Source of the DNA: Terribacillus saccharophilus
Lineage (GTDB): Bacteria; Bacillota; Bacilli; Bacillales; Amphibacillaceae
Direction of reading: 5' to 3'
Length of the DNA: 61,088 nt
Assembly: GCF_002272075.1 (NCBI RefSeq)
Contig: NZ_NPBJ01000014.1
Span: 1 to 61,088 of the forward strand
Positions 1 to 8,432 of this stretch are shown here, one piece after another; position 1 is the first letter of the stretch, and the number at the start of each line of letters is the position of its first letter. A program made the translations under genes and the position numbers. Under the pieces are notes generated by a model. That model worked only from the letters and a program-made list of their open reading frames with translations. It made no database searches and was not told the DNA's origin.

Positions 1-7
1 TTTCACC

Positions 8-688
8 TTACAATACTTCTACCCAACCGTTGCGGATTGCCGTTACAACTGCCTGCGTACGGTCGTTTACATTCATCTTCTGCAAGATATTACTAACGTG
101 GTTCTTAACTGTTTTTTCACTGATATATAATGCTTCCGCTACACCGCGGTTGCTCTTACCGTCAGCAAGCAGCTGCAGTACTTCACATTCTCTGCGTGTA
201 AGCAAGTGCAATGGACGGCGGTGTTCGCCGATTTTGCTCGAGATGGACGAATTGCTTTCCTCTGAAAGGCGTCGATATTCCTTCACAAGATTATGAGTGA
301 CTTTCGGATGCAAATAGGATCCGCCTTCACTAACGACCTTGATGGCATCAATTAAAGAATCTGCATCCATTTCTTTCAGCAGGTAACCTTGTGCACCTGT
401 TTTCAATGCATGTGTCACATAGTTTTCATCATCATGGATAGAAAGGATGATAACATTGATATCTGGACGGTGCTTAATCAAGTCCGCTGTTGCTTGTACA
501 CCGTTCGTAGTCGGCATATTAATATCCATCAGAACGACGTCAGGATTAAACTTTTCAACAAGATCAAGCGCTTCTGAACCGTCGTCTCCTTCTGCTACGA
601 CCTGGAAAGCCGGTTCGAATTCCAGGATACGTTTAACACCCTCTCGAAATAGCTTATGGTCATCAATCAATAATATTCCAGTACTCAT
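8..688 (-). CDS. degU: DegU two-component response regulator
   Basis: NarL/FixJ-family response regulator of 226 residues that, when phosphorylated by DegS, controls exoenzyme, motility and competence genes in the cytoplasm. The receiver domain (about 1-120) shows the acidic pair D9/D10, the phospho-acceptor D55 in LMDINMP and K105 in YLLKEM. A LuxR-type helix-turn-helix occupies about 160-226, with the typical [15 protein letters not shown] and [12 protein letters not shown] stretches. Length is close to B. subtilis DegU. The ATG is preceded by AGGAGG. It lies downstream of degS on the same strand with a 177-bp gap, as in B. subtilis, where degU also has promoters of its own. Confidence 0.96.
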   Translation of the reverse strand: MSTGILLIDDHKLFREGVKRILEFEPAFQVVAEGDDGSEALDLVEKFNPDVVLMDINMPTTNGVQATADLIKHRPDINVIILSIHDDENYVTHALKTGAQGYLLKEMDADSLIDAIKVVSEGGSYLHPKVTHNLVKEYRRLSEESNSSISSKIGEHRRPLHLLTRRECEVLQLLADGKSNRGVAEALYISEKTVKNHVSNILQKMNVNDRTQAVVTAIRNGWVEVL

Positions 689-798
689 GTGTTCGCTCCT
701 CCTACAAGTTCTTGTTATTTTTCATCTTTTGCTGCATGTTTTTAGAAATTATGAGTAAATTGTCAATATGAGTGCGTTAACAAGTCCCGTCTAAGCGG

Positions 799-828
799 TT
801 GACATTAATGCATGCTCCTAATTATAAG
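799..828 (+). promoter_or_regulatory. Possible sigma-A promoter reading toward the 3' end of degS
   Basis: TTGACA (799-804), an 18-bp spacer and TATAAG (823-828) lie in the degS-degU gap on the plus strand. A transcript from here would run antisense to degS. Only the sequence match supports it; no plus-strand gene follows. Confidence 0.25.
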
Positions 829-865
829 CATAATTACCTGATTATCGCCACTGAAATCCTTCTTT

Positions 866-2005
866 TTATCCCTCTGTAAGCGGTACCTTGATTAGGACTC
901 GGGTCCCTTTTCCAATCTCAGAATGGAAGGCAATGGTACCATCTAACATCTCGACGCGCTCACGCATTCCGATGATTCCAAAGGAGTTTTCCTTCTTTAC
1001 AGTAACATCGAATCCTTTGCCATCGTCAATGATGCTTATAACAACCAATTCCCGCATAACTTCAAGGCGGACCTTGATTGTGCTTGGCTCTGCATGCTTG
1101 ACTGCATTCTGGACTGCTTCCTGGGTAAGACGGAACAATGCCACCTCATACTTCGGATCCAAACGTTTTTCTGCCTTCAATGCTGTGAAATCAATATGGA
1201 TATTATTGAATTCTTCAATATTAGCCAAGTACTTCCTAATTGTAGGCAGCAGACCTAGATCATCTAGTGCCATCGGGCGAAGGTCATAGATGATGCGGCG
1301 CACTTCGTACAGCGAGCTGCGGACCATCTTGCGCATATTCTGAATTTCAAGCAGCGCTTCCTCTGTACTTCTTTCGCGGAAGGTACGATCAACAAGTTCG
1401 GATCTGAGGAGTATATTCGCCAGCATTTGAGCAGGGCCGTCATGCATTTCCCTAGAGAGCCTGCGGCGTTCTTCCTCTTGCGCTTCAATAATTTTCAATC
1501 CGAATTCCTGTTTCTCTTTCGCATCAATAATTAGCTGGGAAACTTGTTTAAAATCATCATTCAGATAATTTAGGACGACGCTAATCTTACCTACAAGACC
1601 TTCTGCGCGCTTCATTTTCAGTTCCAGCCCCTGCAATCGGCGCTGGATCTCATTACGGCGTTCCCGGAGAAGTTTTTCCTTTTCACGGGACATGCGCAAC
1701 TCAATCTGAAGCTTATGGGTCTGCTCGTACACTTCCCGGATCTCTTCTTCCGAATAGCGATCAAAATCACGGCTCACATCGGACAAGCGAATCTTGGAAT
1801 AGCGGACCTTTTGTTCCAGCTGATCACCTTCCTTGATCATATCGCCCACTTTTTCTTTCGTGAGCTGCAGATCAGCGAGAAGCTGATCATATTCCATGCG
1901 CGACTCTTCCCCTATGTAAAAAATCTCATCCTTGCTGTTCTCGACAGCTTCCACCATTTCATTGATGATCCGGTCGAGCGCTTTGTCTTCGATTTTTTTA
2001 CCCAT
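866..2005 (-). CDS. degS: DegS sensor histidine kinase
   Basis: Cytoplasmic sensor kinase of 379 residues, partner of DegU. It has no membrane segment. An N-terminal sensor region (about 1-170) is strongly charged and mostly coiled coil, as known for DegS. The HisKA_3 dimerisation box is near 175-240, with phospho-acceptor H188 in REMHDGPAQ. The ATPase domain follows, with the N box in TQEAVQNAVKHA, DDGKGFD and GIIGMRERVEML. The start ATG has GGAG just upstream. The gene is divergent from yvyE and precedes degU, the conserved Bacillus order. Confidence 0.96.
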   Translation of the reverse strand: MGKKIEDKALDRIINEMVEAVENSKDEIFYIGEESRMEYDQLLADLQLTKEKVGDMIKEGDQLEQKVRYSKIRLSDVSRDFDRYSEEEIREVYEQTHKLQIELRMSREKEKLLRERRNEIQRRLQGLELKMKRAEGLVGKISVVLNYLNDDFKQVSQLIIDAKEKQEFGLKIIEAQEEERRRLSREMHDGPAQMLANILLRSELVDRTFRERSTEEALLEIQNMRKMVRSSLYEVRRIIYDLRPMALDDLGLLPTIRKYLANIEEFNNIHIDFTALKAEKRLDPKYEVALFRLTQEAVQNAVKHAEPSTIKVRLEVMRELVVISIIDDGKGFDVTVKKENSFGIIGMRERVEMLDGTIAFHSEIGKGTRVLIKVPLTEG

Positions 2006-2143
2006 TTCATTTCTCCAATCTTGTATGCTATATCATTCGAATTACCCAACTGCTTTATGGGGTTTGCGGGATACTTTTCTATGTAATTCGTCATGTTTTC
2101 TGCTATCTTTATATAATGAGTGCTCAAGGAGGTAAAATGCAAG

Positions 2144-2776
2144 ATGCTTACAACTTATTTTACCGTAAAAACGGAAGGTTCACACGAAATTGTCATCCAA
2201 AAATCCCGTTTTATCGGTCATGTGAAGCGTGTTGAGACAGAAGAAGAAGCGATCAATTTTGTTCAGAAAATCAAAAAAGAACATAAAGACGCCACCCATA
2301 ACTGCTCAGCCTATATGATTGGCGAACACGACTTGATTCAAAAAGCCAGTGATGATGGGGAACCGAGCGGTACTGCTGGAGTGCCGATTCTGGAAGTATT
2401 GAAAAAGAAGGGCTTGAAGGATACCGCAGTGGTCGTCACAAGGTATTTTGGCGGTATAAAACTTGGAGCAGGCGGTTTGATCCGCGCTTATTCTGGTTCT
2501 GCATCGCAATCGATCGACGAAATCGGTGTTGTAAAACGGCAGCTCATGCAGCTGGCTGACATTCATATCGATTATACATTGCTCGGAAAAGTCGAAAATG
2601 AACTGCGGCAATCTGCCTATACATTGCGTAATATTGATTATGCTGATCGAGTCGTGCTTCATGCTGCATTCCAATCGGGACAGGAAGAAGAATTCCAAGC
2701 ATATGTTACAGATATGACGAATGCACAGTCAGAAGTCACCTTTGGCGGCCAAGAATATATAGAAGAAGATGTGTAA
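2144..2776 (+). CDS. yvyE: YvyE, YigZ/IMPACT (UPF0029) family protein
   Basis: A 210-residue protein of the YigZ/IMPACT family; the molecular role is uncertain, with ribosome- or translation-related functions proposed for relatives. It carries the family signature DDGEPSGTAG followed by VVVTRYFGGIKLGAGGL, and a C-terminal DUF1949-type domain. The reading frame is open back to a GTG at 2120, but the ATG at 2144 fits both the AAGGAGG at 2126-2132 and the N-terminus of B. subtilis YvyE. It sits divergent to degS exactly as in B. subtilis. A TATAAT at 2112-2117 may be its -10 element. Confidence 0.93.
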   Translation: MLTTYFTVKTEGSHEIVIQKSRFIGHVKRVETEEEAINFVQKIKKEHKDATHNCSAYMIGEHDLIQKASDDGEPSGTAGVPILEVLKKKGLKDTAVVVTRYFGGIKLGAGGLIRAYSGSASQSIDEIGVVKRQLMQLADIHIDYTLLGKVENELRQSAYTLRNIDYADRVVLHAAFQSGQEEEFQAYVTDMTNAQSEVTFGGQEYIEEDV

Positions 2777-2810
2777 AAGTCAAAACGGCTTTTACACATC
2801 TTCTTTTTTT
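2764..2810 (+). terminator. Intrinsic terminator of yvyE
   Basis: A 16-bp perfect inverted repeat (2764-2779 with 2789-2804, 9-nt loop) is followed by a run of seven T. The left arm contains the yvyE stop codon. It probably also limits nagB read-through from the other side. Confidence 0.9.
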
Positions 2811-2832
2811 CGACAAATTATTCCCCGGGAAA

Positions 2833-3588
2833 TCACTTCCCGGCTTGATAATCTGCTGCCTTCAAGCCACTCAATGCTCCTTGATCCGCAATAATAGTGA
2901 CATTCGGATGCTCTTTGATTATGGATGCTGGAAATGCTTCGGTTTTATCACCGTATACCAGCCTCTCTAATACAGAAGCTTTTTGTTCACCTGCCACAAG
3001 CAGCAGCAGTTCTTTACTTTCCATTATATTCTGGATGCCCATCGTGATAGCATGTGTCGGGACAGCTTCTAAGCTAGGGAAAAAGCGGGCATTCGCATTT
3101 CTCGTTGTCTTGTCCAGCTCCACTACATGGGTCCGCTGCTCAAATGGCGTATGTGGTTCATTGAAACCGATATGTCCATTTAAGCCGATACCAATTACTT
3201 GTAAATCAATACCGCCAGCTTCCTCGATCCGCTGCTCATAAGCCTTACACGCCTCGTCCATATCATCTGCTTCTCCATCCGGGAGATGCGCTTTTTCTGG
3301 GGACAGATCAATATGTTGGAACAGATGCTGCTTCATATAGTACGCATAGCTATTCTCGTCATCGGAATGAAGCCCTACATATTCATCCAGATTGAATGTT
3401 GCAGCTTCTGCAAAAGAAATACGTTTTTGATTATACATCTTGATAAGTGCGTCATACATACCTTCCGGTGTTGAACCGGTCGCTAGTCCCAGCACAGCAT
3501 TCGGTTTATTAGAAATCTTCATGGCAATACGTTCGGCAGCCATTACACTAAGTTCTTTATAATCCTTTGCTTTTTCCATTGTCAGCAT
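2833..3588 (-). CDS. nagB: Glucosamine-6-phosphate deaminase
   Basis: Converts glucosamine-6-phosphate to fructose-6-phosphate and ammonia, so it returns amino sugars to glycolysis. The protein has 251 residues from the chosen start. Family motifs visible are GLATGSTPEGMY near the N-terminus, NLDEYVGL, and the catalytic GIGLNGHIGFNEP segment. The frame is open upstream, but the ATG at 3588 follows GGAGGAAGAATC and matches the NagB N-terminus. It overlaps the end of nagA by 7 bp, so translation is probably coupled. It would use GlcNAc-6-P coming from NagA and from the mur operon near 12-16 kb. Confidence 0.96.
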   Translation of the reverse strand: MLTMEKAKDYKELSVMAAERIAMKISNKPNAVLGLATGSTPEGMYDALIKMYNQKRISFAEAATFNLDEYVGLHSDDENSYAYYMKQHLFQHIDLSPEKAHLPDGEADDMDEACKAYEQRIEEAGGIDLQVIGIGLNGHIGFNEPHTPFEQRTHVVELDKTTRNANARFFPSLEAVPTHAITMGIQNIMESKELLLLVAGEQKASVLERLVYGDKTEAFPASIIKEHPNVTIIADQGALSGLKAADYQAGK

Positions 3589-4748
3589 GATTCTTCCTCC
3601 TTCTGATAAGCCAAGTGTCCCTTGCAATAGGTTGCTTGCAATGTCAGCTGGTCATCCAGCAGAACGATATCTGCATCTTTTCCTATAGCCAGTGACCCTT
3701 TCCGGTCATATATTCCATACTGCTTGGCCGGATTTTCCGCCGTCATTTTGGCGATATCTGCAATAGACACATCTGCAAATGCAGCCATGTTCCGAACAGC
3801 ATCCTTCATTTGCAGCATGCTTCCGGCGAGCGTCCCATCCGGCAGCAATGCTTTACCATCCTTCACAGTGACAGCCTGCCCGCCAAGGTCATACGTGCCA
3901 TCTTCCAACCCTTTTCCGCGCAAGGAATCTGTAATCAGAATCAACCGGTCTGGACCGATATTCTGATAAATCAAACGCAGCATTTCAGGCGCTACGTGGA
4001 TACCATCTGCTATTAGCTCAGACATGAGCATGGGTAATAGAAATCCTGCACCGACAGCCCCCACATCGCGATGATGAATTCCATTCATCTGATTGCACAA
4101 ATGAGTCAGCTGCGTAATTCCCTGATCAGCAGCATCCTTTATCTGTTTAAAAGAGGCGTCAGTATGACCCGCCGATGCTACAATCTGTTCCGAAGCAAGC
4201 AGCTTCGTCAACTGGTAATCTTCGTCGCATTCAGGTGCTAGCGTCACTACTTTTATTTTATTTCCTGATAGCTTCTGCCACTTCTGGAAAAGTTCTGTAT
4301 CAGGTTGGCGGATATGCGCGATCGGCTGAGCTCCTGCTTTTACAGGATTAACAAACGGACCTTCCAAATGCACACCGATAAGTTCAGCTTCTCCCGCTTG
4401 ATTTGTAAACAAGCGTACTTGTTCCAAAGCTGTCTCAATTGCCTCTTTTTCTTGGGTAATTGTTGTAGCCAGGAAAGTAGTTGTTCCTTCATTCGGCAGC
4501 CAGGCAGCCATTTTGTGCAGACTTTCCTGCGTCGCATCCATCGTATCTGCTCCTGCTGCCCCATGAATATGTCCATCGATAAAACCGGGCAATGCATATC
4601 GATTTTCCCCATCCACTTCCTGACCATACTGCACGGATGGCTCATCTTCTCCTATTTCTACTATTTCCCCATTTCTCATACCGATATAACCCGTCACCAG
4701 CTTATCTGGCAGGCAAATTCGTACGTTGCGAAGCAAGATGTCACCCAT
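3582..4748 (-). CDS. nagA: N-acetylglucosamine-6-phosphate deacetylase
   Basis: Removes the acetyl group from GlcNAc-6-phosphate to give glucosamine-6-phosphate for NagB. The 388-residue amidohydrolase shows the metal-site HxH in GFIDGHIHGA, HLEGPFVNP, the histidine in SAGHTDASF, THLCNQMNGIHHR, and the catalytic aspartate in ILITDSLRG. It is the first gene of the nagA-nagB operon. A promoter reading left is likely: TAGACA (complement of 4805-4810), 17 bp, TAAGCT (complement of 4782-4787), with a TGTATACA palindrome inside the spacer, which suggests repression by the divergent NagR. Confidence 0.96.
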   Translation of the reverse strand: MGDILLRNVRICLPDKLVTGYIGMRNGEIVEIGEDEPSVQYGQEVDGENRYALPGFIDGHIHGAAGADTMDATQESLHKMAAWLPNEGTTTFLATTITQEKEAIETALEQVRLFTNQAGEAELIGVHLEGPFVNPVKAGAQPIAHIRQPDTELFQKWQKLSGNKIKVVTLAPECDEDYQLTKLLASEQIVASAGHTDASFKQIKDAADQGITQLTHLCNQMNGIHHRDVGAVGAGFLLPMLMSELIADGIHVAPEMLRLIYQNIGPDRLILITDSLRGKGLEDGTYDLGGQAVTVKDGKALLPDGTLAGSMLQMKDAVRNMAAFADVSIADIAKMTAENPAKQYGIYDRKGSLAIGKDADIVLLDDQLTLQATYCKGHLAYQKEEESC

Positions 4749-4793
4749 AGCAAGATTCCTTCTTTCTTTGATAGTACCATTAGCTTAGCACAT

Positions 4794-4833
4794 TGTATAC
4801 ACATTGTCTAACCACACATACAATCTGTATACA
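4794..4833. promoter_or_regulatory. Paired TGTATACA palindromes, probable NagR operators
   Basis: Two identical 8-bp palindromes TGTATACA (4794-4801 and 4826-4833) are 32 bp apart, about three helical turns, in the nagA/nagR divergent region. One lies in the spacer of the predicted nagA promoter. The other covers the -35 of the predicted nagR promoter (TATACA 4828-4833, 17 bp, TATACT 4851-4856). GntR/HutC-type repressors bind palindromes of this kind; assignment to NagR is inference. Confidence 0.55.
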
Positions 4834-4887
4834 TTTAACAATCAGCATGCTATACTTAGTAAAATAAAATGACAGAGGAGCACTAGC

Positions 4888-5610
4888 ATGATCGACAAAA
4901 ATTCACCTATTCCGCTTTATTTTCAGCTGGAGCAGGCAATTCGTGAACGCATCGAATCCGGCAGCTTGCCTCCTGGGGAGATGCTGCCGCCTGAAAGGCA
5001 TTATACCGACTCATTAGCTATCAGCCGAATGACAGTAAGGCATGCAATGCAGGCACTAATAGAAGATGGGCTGCTAGAAAGAAGAAAAAATAAAGGTCTT
5101 TTCGTGAAAGTGCGTCCTTATCATCAATCTTTATCAAAATTGACAAGTTTCAGTGAAGATATGCAAGCTCGCGGACTTTCTTCATCCAGCAGTATATTGG
5201 AATGGAAGGAAATAAAATTAAGCAGTATGACTGCAGACAAATTACAAAAGGAAATCGGTGCAGCCGCAATCCGAATCAAACGTTTACGTTCGGCGAATCA
5301 GGAACCGATTGCTGTCGAAATAATAACGTCTCCCCTGGAAATGGCTAAAGATTTGACAGAAAACGACCTAAAGGAGAGCTTCTACGCTTATTTAGAGAAA
5401 GAAATGGGGTTTTCACTTCATCGCGCTGAACAGGAAATTGAAGCTGATTTGGCAGACGAAGAGCTAGCTGGATTGCTGAACATAACGCCAGGCGATGCAG
5501 TTCTGCGCATCCACCGCTTATCTTATCTGGAGGATGGCAGGCCCTTTGAGTACGTAACGAGCACGTATAGAGCGGATAAATACACGTTCACAAGCAGTTT
5601 CTATCGTTAA
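4888..5610 (+). CDS. nagR: GntR/HutC-family transcriptional regulator NagR (YvoA-like)
   Basis: Repressor of amino-sugar catabolism, 240 residues. The N-terminal winged helix-turn-helix (about 1-70) shows LEQAIRERIESGSLPPGEMLPPE and ISRMTVRHAMQALIEDG. The C-terminal UTRA effector domain (about 90-235) is of the type that binds glucosamine-6-P or GlcNAc-6-P in B. subtilis NagR. The ATG is preceded by AGAGGAG. It is transcribed away from nagA-nagB, so the repressor and its likely targets share the 139-bp control region containing two TGTATACA palindromes. Confidence 0.92.
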   Translation: MIDKNSPIPLYFQLEQAIRERIESGSLPPGEMLPPERHYTDSLAISRMTVRHAMQALIEDGLLERRKNKGLFVKVRPYHQSLSKLTSFSEDMQARGLSSSSSILEWKEIKLSSMTADKLQKEIGAAAIRIKRLRSANQEPIAVEIITSPLEMAKDLTENDLKESFYAYLEKEMGFSLHRAEQEIEADLADEELAGLLNITPGDAVLRIHRLSYLEDGRPFEYVTSTYRADKYTFTSSFYR

Positions 5611-5618
5611 TGGCACAC

Positions 5619-5656
5619 AAAAAGAGCAGCGCCGGTTTCCGGTACACTGCTCTTTT
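5619..5656. terminator. Bidirectional terminator between nagR and the small minus-strand gene
   Basis: AAAAGAGCAG pairs with CTGCTCTTTT, with an inner partly paired loop rich in C and G. An A-run on the left and a T-run on the right allow use in both directions. Confidence 0.8.
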
Positions 5657-5795
5657 AACTTTGGCTTACTGTACGATATGATTGTAGTTCTTGAATTAGT
5701 TTTGTCATCATGTCTTCCGTATTATTAATCTGTTTATTTTCCGTCTGGGAGATCAGCTTTACTAGGATATTCTTATATATTTCCTGCTCTTTCAC
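5655..5795 (-). CDS. Possible small protein of 46 residues
   Basis: I do not recognise this product. A GTG start at 5795 is preceded at good distance by GAGGTGA and gives a 46-residue, mostly helical, charged peptide (KEQEIYKNILVKLISQ, then DMMTKLIQELQSY). A promoter-like TTGCGA (complement of 5880-5885), 18 bp, TATGAT (complement of 5856-5861) lies upstream, and a terminator follows at once. The frame is open further upstream, to 5993, but that part overlaps the VanZ gene and lacks a ribosome site. The combination of promoter, ribosome site and terminator is the only evidence. Confidence 0.4.
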   Translation of the reverse strand: MKEQEIYKNILVKLISQTENKQINNTEDMMTKLIQELQSYRTVSQS

Positions 5796-5855
5796 TATGT
5801 CACCTCGTTTGGTAAATCGATACAATACATTATGTACGTAATCTGAATCGTGTGA

Positions 5856-5885
5856 ATCATAGTGAATATACCACATTTTTCGCAA
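5856..5885 (-). promoter_or_regulatory. Candidate promoter of the 46-residue gene
   Basis: Reading left, TTGCGA (5885-5880), an 18-bp spacer and TATGAT (5861-5856) match sigma-A elements at 4 and 5 of 6 positions. It lies about 60 bp upstream of the GTG start. Confidence 0.35.
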
Positions 5886-5926
5886 AAGCATGTCTATTTT
5901 TGCCAAAAATAAGGATTTCGGAGGAT

Positions 5927-6430
5927 TTATGATCGTTTCCAGTAAATGTGATACAGATTTCTTCCGATAATTACCACTAGAAGTCCCACACAAGCACCGA
6001 TTGTATCAATGACCACATCTCCGATATATGGTGTCCTGCCGGGAGTCAGGCTTTGATGGAATTCATCGAAGCAGGCATATAGAATTGATATTACCAATGC
6101 TATACGCAATGATAAGCGGTACTTCAAACCAAATCCCTTATAAAGTGCTGCAAATGCGAGAATCGCCAAGCAGAAATAGACACCAAAATGGGCCGCTTTC
6201 CTTATAAAGAATTCCACGAAAGAATACACGCCTACTGCCTGGACACTGACCTCCTGCCCATGATAGATAAAATGGATAGGTGAAAGAATTGGTTCAAGCG
6301 GACTTAAATCTATGTGGGAAGCAAGCATAGGCTTGATGTCCTGCTCCTGGTAAGGGGTAGCGGAAAATAGGAAGATGATGATGATGCAAGCAAGCGGCAG
6401 CATACCATAGACCCATTTTTTCAAACTCAT
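5927..6430 (-). CDS. VanZ-like family membrane protein
   Basis: Integral membrane protein of 167 residues with about four hydrophobic segments: near 8-24, 78-97, 106-122 and 138-156. The VanZ-family signature FDEFHQSLTPGR sits near 120-131, followed by DVVIDTIGA. VanZ itself gives low-level teicoplanin resistance; most relatives have no assigned role. The ATG follows AGGGGAGAAG. The gene is alone on its strand, divergent from the sortase gene at 6611; no functional link between them is evident. Confidence 0.85.
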   Translation of the reverse strand: MSLKKWVYGMLPLACIIIIFLFSATPYQEQDIKPMLASHIDLSPLEPILSPIHFIYHGQEVSVQAVGVYSFVEFFIRKAAHFGVYFCLAILAFAALYKGFGLKYRLSLRIALVISILYACFDEFHQSLTPGRTPYIGDVVIDTIGACVGLLVVIIGRNLYHIYWKRS

Positions 6431-6610
6431 CTTCTCCCCTCCCTTTTTTTGGATAAGCTTCGATTATATCATAACAGCGTATATAAGGGCAGTTTATCCC
6501 GTGCTTTGCTTTACTAAACCTTTACAAGAAACAGCTTCCGCGCTGGAAAATTTTTATATATAATATAAGTTAGATAGTATACAAGCCAGCTTGTACATAA
6601 AGGAGAACAT

Positions 6611-7207
6611 ATGAAACGATTCGCTGTCATATTAGTGGTTGCAGGGCTTTTATTGGTTGGATACGGAGGATTTGAATGGTATACGACCGCAAAGGCACAG
6701 AAAGATTCGCTATCCAGTGCAAAATCAATGCTTCATGAAGCTCATGCAGCAGAGAAACTTACACCTGAGCAAGCGGAAGAGAAAGCAAGCAGCTTCGAGC
6801 CTGGTCAAGGAGATGTGGTTGGTGTGCTGCATGTACCGAAGCTGGATGCAGATTTACCGATCGTCGAAGGGACAGATGCTGATGATCTGGACAAAGGCGT
6901 TGGCCATTATAAAGGAACCGCTTACCCGCTCCAAGATGACCAGATTGTCTTATCCGGCCACCGTGATACAGTATTTCGAAATATGGGAGAAGTGAAAGTT
7001 GGCGACACCTTTGTCGTTGAAATGCCGTATGGCTCCTTCACCTATAAAGTTGAGAATACGAAAATCGTCGATAAAGATGATTTGACAGTTATCGTCCCAA
7101 CTGCTCCAGAGGAAGTTTTAACTGTGACAACATGCTACCCGTTTTCTTATGTAGGAGATGCTCCCGAACGCTTTGTCTGGACAGCAGTACCTGTGGAAAC
7201 AGAATAA
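6611..7207 (+). CDS. Class D sortase
   Basis: Membrane-anchored cysteine transpeptidase of 198 residues that would attach sorted proteins to the cell wall from outside the membrane. An N-terminal membrane segment (about 4-24) is followed by a helical linker and the sortase fold. Catalytic residues are visible: H117 in LSGHRDT, C175 in TVTTCYPF and R187 in PERFVW. The absence of a C-terminal membrane helix and the TTCYPF context fit the class D (YhcS-like) group. The ATG follows AAAGGAG. No protein in the window carries a recognisable C-terminal sorting signal, so the substrate lies elsewhere. Confidence 0.9.
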   Translation: MKRFAVILVVAGLLLVGYGGFEWYTTAKAQKDSLSSAKSMLHEAHAAEKLTPEQAEEKASSFEPGQGDVVGVLHVPKLDADLPIVEGTDADDLDKGVGHYKGTAYPLQDDQIVLSGHRDTVFRNMGEVKVGDTFVVEMPYGSFTYKVENTKIVDKDDLTVIVPTAPEEVLTVTTCYPFSYVGDAPERFVWTAVPVETE

Positions 7208-7234
7208 ACCGAGCAGCCTAGACTGCTCGGTTTT
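7206..7234. terminator. Bidirectional terminator between sortase and lhgO
   Basis: AACCGAGCAG (7207-7216) pairs with CTGCTCGGTT (7223-7232) around a 6-nt loop, followed by T residues. It serves the convergent sortase and lhgO genes. Confidence 0.85.
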
Positions 7235-8416
7235 CTATTGAACTTGTTTCCAAATTGTTTTGCCAATTTCCAGCGAGGCTGTCGCCGCTGGTGATGGTGC
7301 ATTGCATACATGCAGCGTGCGTTTTCCTCGGATCAGCTGAAAATCATCCACCAGCCCTCCATCATGCTGCAAGGCTTGCGCCCGGACACCTGCCGGGGCA
7401 GCTTCCAGGTCATCCGCTTCAATAGCCGGGATAAGCTCTTGGAGACTTTTGACAAATTGACTCTTAAAGAAAGATCGGAAGTACTCCGCTGCTCCCTGCC
7501 GGTAATACTTTCCGGCAAGCTTCCAAAAACCCGGAAAGCGCAGCGTGTCAGCTAGATCTGCCAATGCAACATCCGTCTTTCGGTACGCTTCCCGCTTGAA
7601 GCCGAGCACTGCATTCGGTCCAGCTTCTACTCCTCCGCCGATCATCCGCGTAAAATGAACGCCCAGAAAGGGGAAGGATGGATCCGGAACAGGATAAATA
7701 AGATGTTTGACATAGTGCTTTGCTTGCGGTTTAAGCTCATAATATTCCCCGCGGAATGGAACGATTTTCGTATCGGTCAAATAGCCAGCCGCTTTTGCAA
7801 TTCTGTCACTGTAGAGACCAGCACAGTTGATGACATAACTCGCTTGAAGCAAACCGTCTTTTGTGTGTATGACTGCTTGATGCAGCTTCTCCTCAATCTG
7901 TACCACTTCTGTGCCCAGCATAATCGTTCCGCCCTTGGACTGGATTCGTTCCGCCAGCACATGACATACCTGTTTATAATCTACAATCCCAGCCTGCGGA
8001 ACCCGGATTGCAGCTAGACCGTTAGTATATGGTTCGATTTTCTGCAGCTGGCTTCTATCAATTTTTTCGATTTCCAGTCCATTCGCCAGTCCCCTGCGAT
8101 AAAGCTGATCCAATTGTCTTAGCTCATCTTCCTTGGTCGCAACGATTACTTTCCCGCATTGCTCCACTTCGATGCCTGTTTCGCGGCAAAAGGCAAGCAT
8201 GCTTTCACTTCCACGCTTTGCAAAAGCGGCTTTGAAGCTTCCGGGTTTGTAATAGATGCCCGAATGGATGACGCCGCTGTTATGACCCGTTTGATGCATC
8301 GCCAGCTCTGTCTCCTTTTCGAGGATAACAATTTCTTTATCAGGTGCTTCCTGCAGTATCGCATGGGCTGTAGCCAGACCAACGATGCCGCCTCCAACAA
8401 TAGCTAAGTCATACAT
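7235..8416 (-). CDS. lhgO: L-2-hydroxyglutarate oxidase / FAD-dependent dehydrogenase
   Basis: FAD enzyme of 393 residues expected to oxidise L-2-hydroxyglutarate to 2-oxoglutarate, passing electrons to oxygen or the quinone pool. The N-terminal dinucleotide fold is clear (YDLAIVGGGIVGLATA), followed by HQTGHNSGVIHSGIYY, a signature of the LhgO/YgaF group, and a DAO-type substrate domain. The frame extends to 8464, but the ATG at 8416 starts exactly at the FAD motif and has AAGGGG upstream. It lies 16 bp downstream of a FadR-type regulator and is probably cotranscribed with it. Confidence 0.87.
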   Translation of the reverse strand: MYDLAIVGGGIVGLATAHAILQEAPDKEIVILEKETELAMHQTGHNSGVIHSGIYYKPGSFKAAFAKRGSESMLAFCRETGIEVEQCGKVIVATKEDELRQLDQLYRRGLANGLEIEKIDRSQLQKIEPYTNGLAAIRVPQAGIVDYKQVCHVLAERIQSKGGTIMLGTEVVQIEEKLHQAVIHTKDGLLQASYVINCAGLYSDRIAKAAGYLTDTKIVPFRGEYYELKPQAKHYVKHLIYPVPDPSFPFLGVHFTRMIGGGVEAGPNAVLGFKREAYRKTDVALADLADTLRFPGFWKLAGKYYRQGAAEYFRSFFKSQFVKSLQELIPAIEADDLEAAPAGVRAQALQHDGGLVDDFQLIRGKRTLHVCNAPSPAATASLEIGKTIWKQVQ

Positions 8417-8432
8417 CTGTATCGCCCCTTTT

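Noticed and set aside
4305-4811. Plus-strand open frame of 168 codons opposite nagA
   Set aside because: Antisense to nagA, no ribosome site, composition rich in C, F, H and S; it ends in the nagA-nagR operator region.
4749-4887. glmS ribozyme or other riboswitch near the nag genes
   Set aside because: The control region is short and explained by promoters and palindromes; no ribozyme core is visible.
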